DNA of 16,366 bases from Methylorubrum extorquens (GTDB lineage Bacteria; Pseudomonadota; Alphaproteobacteria; Rhizobiales; Beijerinckiaceae), in assembly GCA_019695455.1 (NCBI GenBank), contig JAEUAC010000273.1, forward strand, positions 1-16,366, in the 5' to 3' direction. Of this stretch, positions 14,144-16,366 are shown one piece after another. Positions within the stretch are counted from its first letter, which is position 1; the number at the start of each line of letters is the position of its first letter. A program made the translations under genes and the position numbers. The notes beneath the pieces are model-generated. The model did no database searches. It was not told the DNA's origin and was given only the letters and a program-made list of their open reading frames with translations.

Positions 14144-15430
14144 TCAGCCGCCGATCCGCTCCAGCCCGCCCATGTACGGGCGCAGCACCGCCGGGACCGT
14201 CACGGTGCCGTCGGCCTCCTGGTAGTTCTCGAGCACGGCGATCAGCGCCCGGCCGACCGCCGTGCCCGAGCCGTTCAGCGTGTGGACGAAGCGCGGCCCC
14301 TTGGCCTCCTTCGGCCGGTAGCGCGCGTTCATGCGCCGCGCCTGGAAGTCGCCGCAGACCGAGCAGGACGAGATCTCGCGATAGGTCCCCTGCCCCGGCA
14401 CCCAGACCTCGATGTCCCAGGTCTTGGTGGCCGCGAATCCCATGTCGCCCGTGCACAGCGTCATCACGCGATACGGCAGGTCGAGCTTCCGCATCACGGC
14501 CTCCGCGCAGCCGAGCATGCGCTCGTGCTCCTCGGCGGATCGTTCGGGCGCGACGATCGAGACGAGCTCGCACTTGGTGAACTGATGCTGGCGGAGCATG
14601 CCCCGCGTGTCCCGCCCGGCCGCTCCGGCCTCGGCCCGGAAGCAGGGCGTCAGCGCCGCGAAGCGCAGCGGAAGCTCGTCCTCCGACAGGATCGTCTCGC
14701 GGACGAGATTGGTGAGGGGCACTTCGGCCGTGGGGATGAGCCAGTGATCCTGCGTGCGGAACATGTCGTCGCGGGATTTCGGCAATTGTCCGGTGCCGTA
14801 GACGCTGTCGTCGCGCACCATCAGCGGAGGGCTTACCTCCGTGTAGCCGTGCTCGGTCGTGTGCAGGTCGATCATGAACTGCCCGAGCGCGCGCTCCATC
14901 CGGGCGAGCTGTCCGCGCAGCACGACGAAGCGGGAGCCGGAGAGCTTCGCCGCCGCCTCGAAATCCATGAGGGAGCCGCCGCCGCCCTTCCAGGCCTCGC
15001 CGAGCTCAAAATGCTGCTTCGCGTCGGCGATGGTGCGAGGCGTGCCCCAGGTCCGGTACTCGACGTTGCCGGTCTCGTCCGGGCCGTGCGGGACGTCGGG
15101 ACCGGGCAGGTTCGGGATCTCGGCGAGCCGGTCCGCCAGCGCCTTCGAGGCCTCGCGCTCGCTGTCCTCCAGCTCCGGGACGTAGCCCTTCAGGCGGGCG
15201 ACCTCGTCCATCAGGGACTTGGCCCGCACCTCGTCGCGGGCCTTCTTGGCCGAGCCGATCTCCTGCGAGAGCGCGTTCCGGCTCTCCTGAGCCGTCTGGA
15301 GGGCCAGGATGGCGCCCTTTCGCGCGTCGTCCAGCGCGAGCAGCTCGGCCGAGAGCGGCGCGAGCCCGCGCGCCGTGAGGCCGGCATCGAAGCCGGTCGG
15401 GTTCTCGCGGATGAGGCGGATGTCGTGCAT
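14144..15430 (-). CDS. serS: Seryl-tRNA synthetase
   Basis: A 428-residue class II aminoacyl-tRNA synthetase that charges tRNA-Ser (and tRNA-Sec where present) with serine. The N-terminal antiparallel coiled-coil arm that binds the long tRNA variable loop spans about residues 28-105. The serine-binding TAE motif is at 234-236, motif 2 CFRAEAGAAGRDTRGMLRQH lies at 263-282, and motif 3 GSGTAVGRALIAVLENYQ lies at about 387-404 with Arg394. Length is standard and no domain is missing. The ATG at 15430 gives the family N-terminus MHDIRLIREN; the ribosome-binding site (GGGA, 7 bases) is weak. It lies between tatC and surE in the order usual for alphaproteobacteria, separated from tatC by 238 bases. 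Confidence 0.97.
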   Translation of the reverse strand: MHDIRLIRENPTGFDAGLTARGLAPLSAELLALDDARKGAILALQTAQESRNALSQEIGSAKKARDEVRAKSLMDEVARLKGYVPELEDSEREASKALADRLAEIPNLPGPDVPHGPDETGNVEYRTWGTPRTIADAKQHFELGEAWKGGGGSLMDFEAAAKLSGSRFVVLRGQLARMERALGQFMIDLHTTEHGYTEVSPPLMVRDDSVYGTGQLPKSRDDMFRTQDHWLIPTAEVPLTNLVRETILSEDELPLRFAALTPCFRAEAGAAGRDTRGMLRQHQFTKCELVSIVAPERSAEEHERMLGCAEAVMRKLDLPYRVMTLCTGDMGFAATKTWDIEVWVPGQGTYREISSCSVCGDFQARRMNARYRPKEAKGPRFVHTLNGSGTAVGRALIAVLENYQEADGTVTVPAVLRPYMGGLERIGG

Positions 15431-15533
15431 CTCAGGGTCCCGTCGGTCCGCGGCGGCGACGCCGTCCGGGGGCTGCTCGCCCGCCGTCTCCGACCGGACC
15501 GGCGACGGTCACGGTTGGCCGGAGACGATGGCG

Positions 15534-15620
15534 GGCCATGCCGGGTTCATGGCCAAGATCCGCCGGACTTTCCAGTCCCGGAGCGAAATACCCGTCCGCC
15601 CGTGCCGACGACGGTCGGCA
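15534..15620. repeat. Cluster of three hairpins between tatC and serS
   Basis: Three perfect inverted repeats lie within 87 bases: GGCCATG/CATGGCC (15534-15554, loop 7), GGACT/AGTCC (15565-15578, loop 4) and TGCCGAC/GTCGGCA (15603-15620, loop 4). None is followed by a T-run on either strand. The last is 49 bases past the tatC stop and could be its 3' end. The group as a whole resembles a REP-like intergenic element, which is an inference. No gene is seen in the 238-base gap. Confidence 0.5.
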
Positions 15621-15668
15621 TCCGGGGCGGCCTGGGTCCCGACTTGCGTCGCGACGAGCGGCTGGCCG

Positions 15669-16366
15669 CTACGTCGCGGCGGAGACCGCGTCCGCCTTGG
15701 CGCGCTTCCGTTCGGCCATGACGACCGCCACGATCGAGACCTCGTAGAGGAGCAGCGTCGGGACGGCGAGCGCCACTTGGCTGATCACGTCCGGCGGCGT
15801 CAGCACGGCCGCGATCACGAAGACGATCACGATGGCGTAGCGCCGCTTGGACTTGAGGAAGGCGGAATCGATGATGCCGGCCCGGGCGAGCAGCGTCAGC
15901 ACGACCGGCAGCTGGAAGCAGATGCCGAAGGCGAAGATGAGCGTCATGATCAGCGAGAGGTACTCGTTGACCTTCGGCAGGAACTGGATGTTCGGCCCGT
16001 CCAGCTGCCCGAGCTGCTGCATGTTGACGGAGAACCGCATCAGGAGCGGCATCGCCATGAAGTAGACGAGGAGCGCGCCGAGGAAGAACAGGACCGGCGT
16101 CGCGACCAGGTAGGGCAGGAAGGCGCTCCGCTCGTTCTTGTAGAGCCCGGGCGCCACGAACTTGTAGACCTGCGTCGCGATGACGGGAAAGGCGAGGAAC
16201 CCCGCGCCGAACACGGCCACCTGGATCTGCGTGAACAGGAACTCCAGCGCGTGCGTGTAGATCATCGGCGCGTTGTGCTTGCCGACGGCCCAGACATAGG
16301 GCTGGACCAGGATGTTGTAGATGTATTTCGCGAAGCCGAAACACAGCACGAACATCACGACGAACG
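15669..16366 (-). CDS. tatC: Sec-independent protein translocase TatC, 3' part
   Basis: Partial: the frame runs past the right edge, so the N-terminus and the first part of the first helix are missing; about 232 residues are visible. TatC is the core inner-membrane receptor of the twin-arginine pathway, which exports folded proteins. Hydrophobic segments follow the six-helix plan: VMFVLCFGF (helix 1 end), FGAGFLAFPVIATQVYKFV, FLPYLVATPVLFFLGALLVY, a segment around LIMTLIFAFGICFQLP, RRYAIVIVFVIAAVLTPP and VPTLLLYEVSIVAVV. Conserved landmarks are FVAPGLYKNER, the glutamate region NEYLSL, and LTPPDVISQ. The stop is TAG at 15669-15671. tatA and tatB would be expected just beyond the window edge. 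Confidence 0.95.
   Translation of the reverse strand, partial: FVVMFVLCFGFAKYIYNILVQPYVWAVGKHNAPMIYTHALEFLFTQIQVAVFGAGFLAFPVIATQVYKFVAPGLYKNERSAFLPYLVATPVLFFLGALLVYFMAMPLLMRFSVNMQQLGQLDGPNIQFLPKVNEYLSLIMTLIFAFGICFQLPVVLTLLARAGIIDSAFLKSKRRYAIVIVFVIAAVLTPPDVISQVALAVPTLLLYEVSIVAVVMAERKRAKADAVSAAT

Noticed and set aside
15547..16344. 265-codon minus-strand frame overlapping tatC in another frame and running into the tatC-serS gap
   Set aside because: The tatC frame has clear membrane segments and conserved motifs; this frame is Arg/Pro/His-rich. Its last part crosses the hairpin cluster, where the short SRRKSGPRPPR-like reading hints at a translated repeat and not a gene.

Overview
The window is chromosomal DNA of very high G+C content with a strong GC bias at third codon positions, which makes long shadow ORFs on both strands. 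The gene set points to an alphaproteobacterium of the order Hyphomicrobiales, perhaps Methylobacteriaceae-like: tatC-serS-surE order, methylmalonyl-CoA mutase small subunit, a FutA-type iron-binding protein, and a small lysine-rich SWIB protein. The placement is an inference from gene content and style; no rRNA or other marker is present. I see no tRNA, rRNA, CRISPR array, transposase, phage gene or replication origin.

Layout. (1) 1-542: 3' end of mutA (+). (2) 543-1432: a possible 26-residue membrane peptide (+), a SWIB-domain gene (-), and a non-coding stretch with an AT-rich dyad. (3) 1433-4189: ferric-iron ABC transporter genes, periplasmic binding protein then fused double permease (+), with no ATPase gene. 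The permease gene ends 58 bases inside the opposing scoB gene. (4) 4132-5529: scoA-scoB (-), a two-subunit 3-oxoacid CoA-transferase. (5) 5702-7456: an AsmA-like envelope protein (+), divergent from scoA. (6) 7486-8793: rarA (-), AAA+ replication/recombination ATPase. (7) 8890-11681: a catabolic-looking module, with a lambda-crystallin-type hydroxyacid/hydroxyacyl-CoA dehydrogenase followed by a beta-keto acid cleavage enzyme (BKACE/DUF849) on the minus strand, and a divergent short-chain dehydrogenase on the plus strand. (8) 11717-13141: lpdA (-). (9) 13341-16366: tatC-serS-surE (-), with tatC cut by the window edge.

How they fit together. BKACE enzymes join a beta-keto acid to acetyl-CoA, releasing acetoacetate and a new CoA ester. 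The adjacent dehydrogenase could make the beta-keto acid, and the CoA-transferase 3.4 kb away could activate the acetoacetate. Methylmalonyl-CoA mutase and dihydrolipoyl dehydrogenase are general carbon-metabolism neighbours. The remaining genes are housekeeping or envelope genes. The most interesting part is the dehydrogenase/BKACE/SDR module, whose substrate cannot be read from the sequence. Several genes appear to start at GTG or TTG codons chosen here on Shine-Dalgarno spacing, so automated annotations may differ at the 5' ends.
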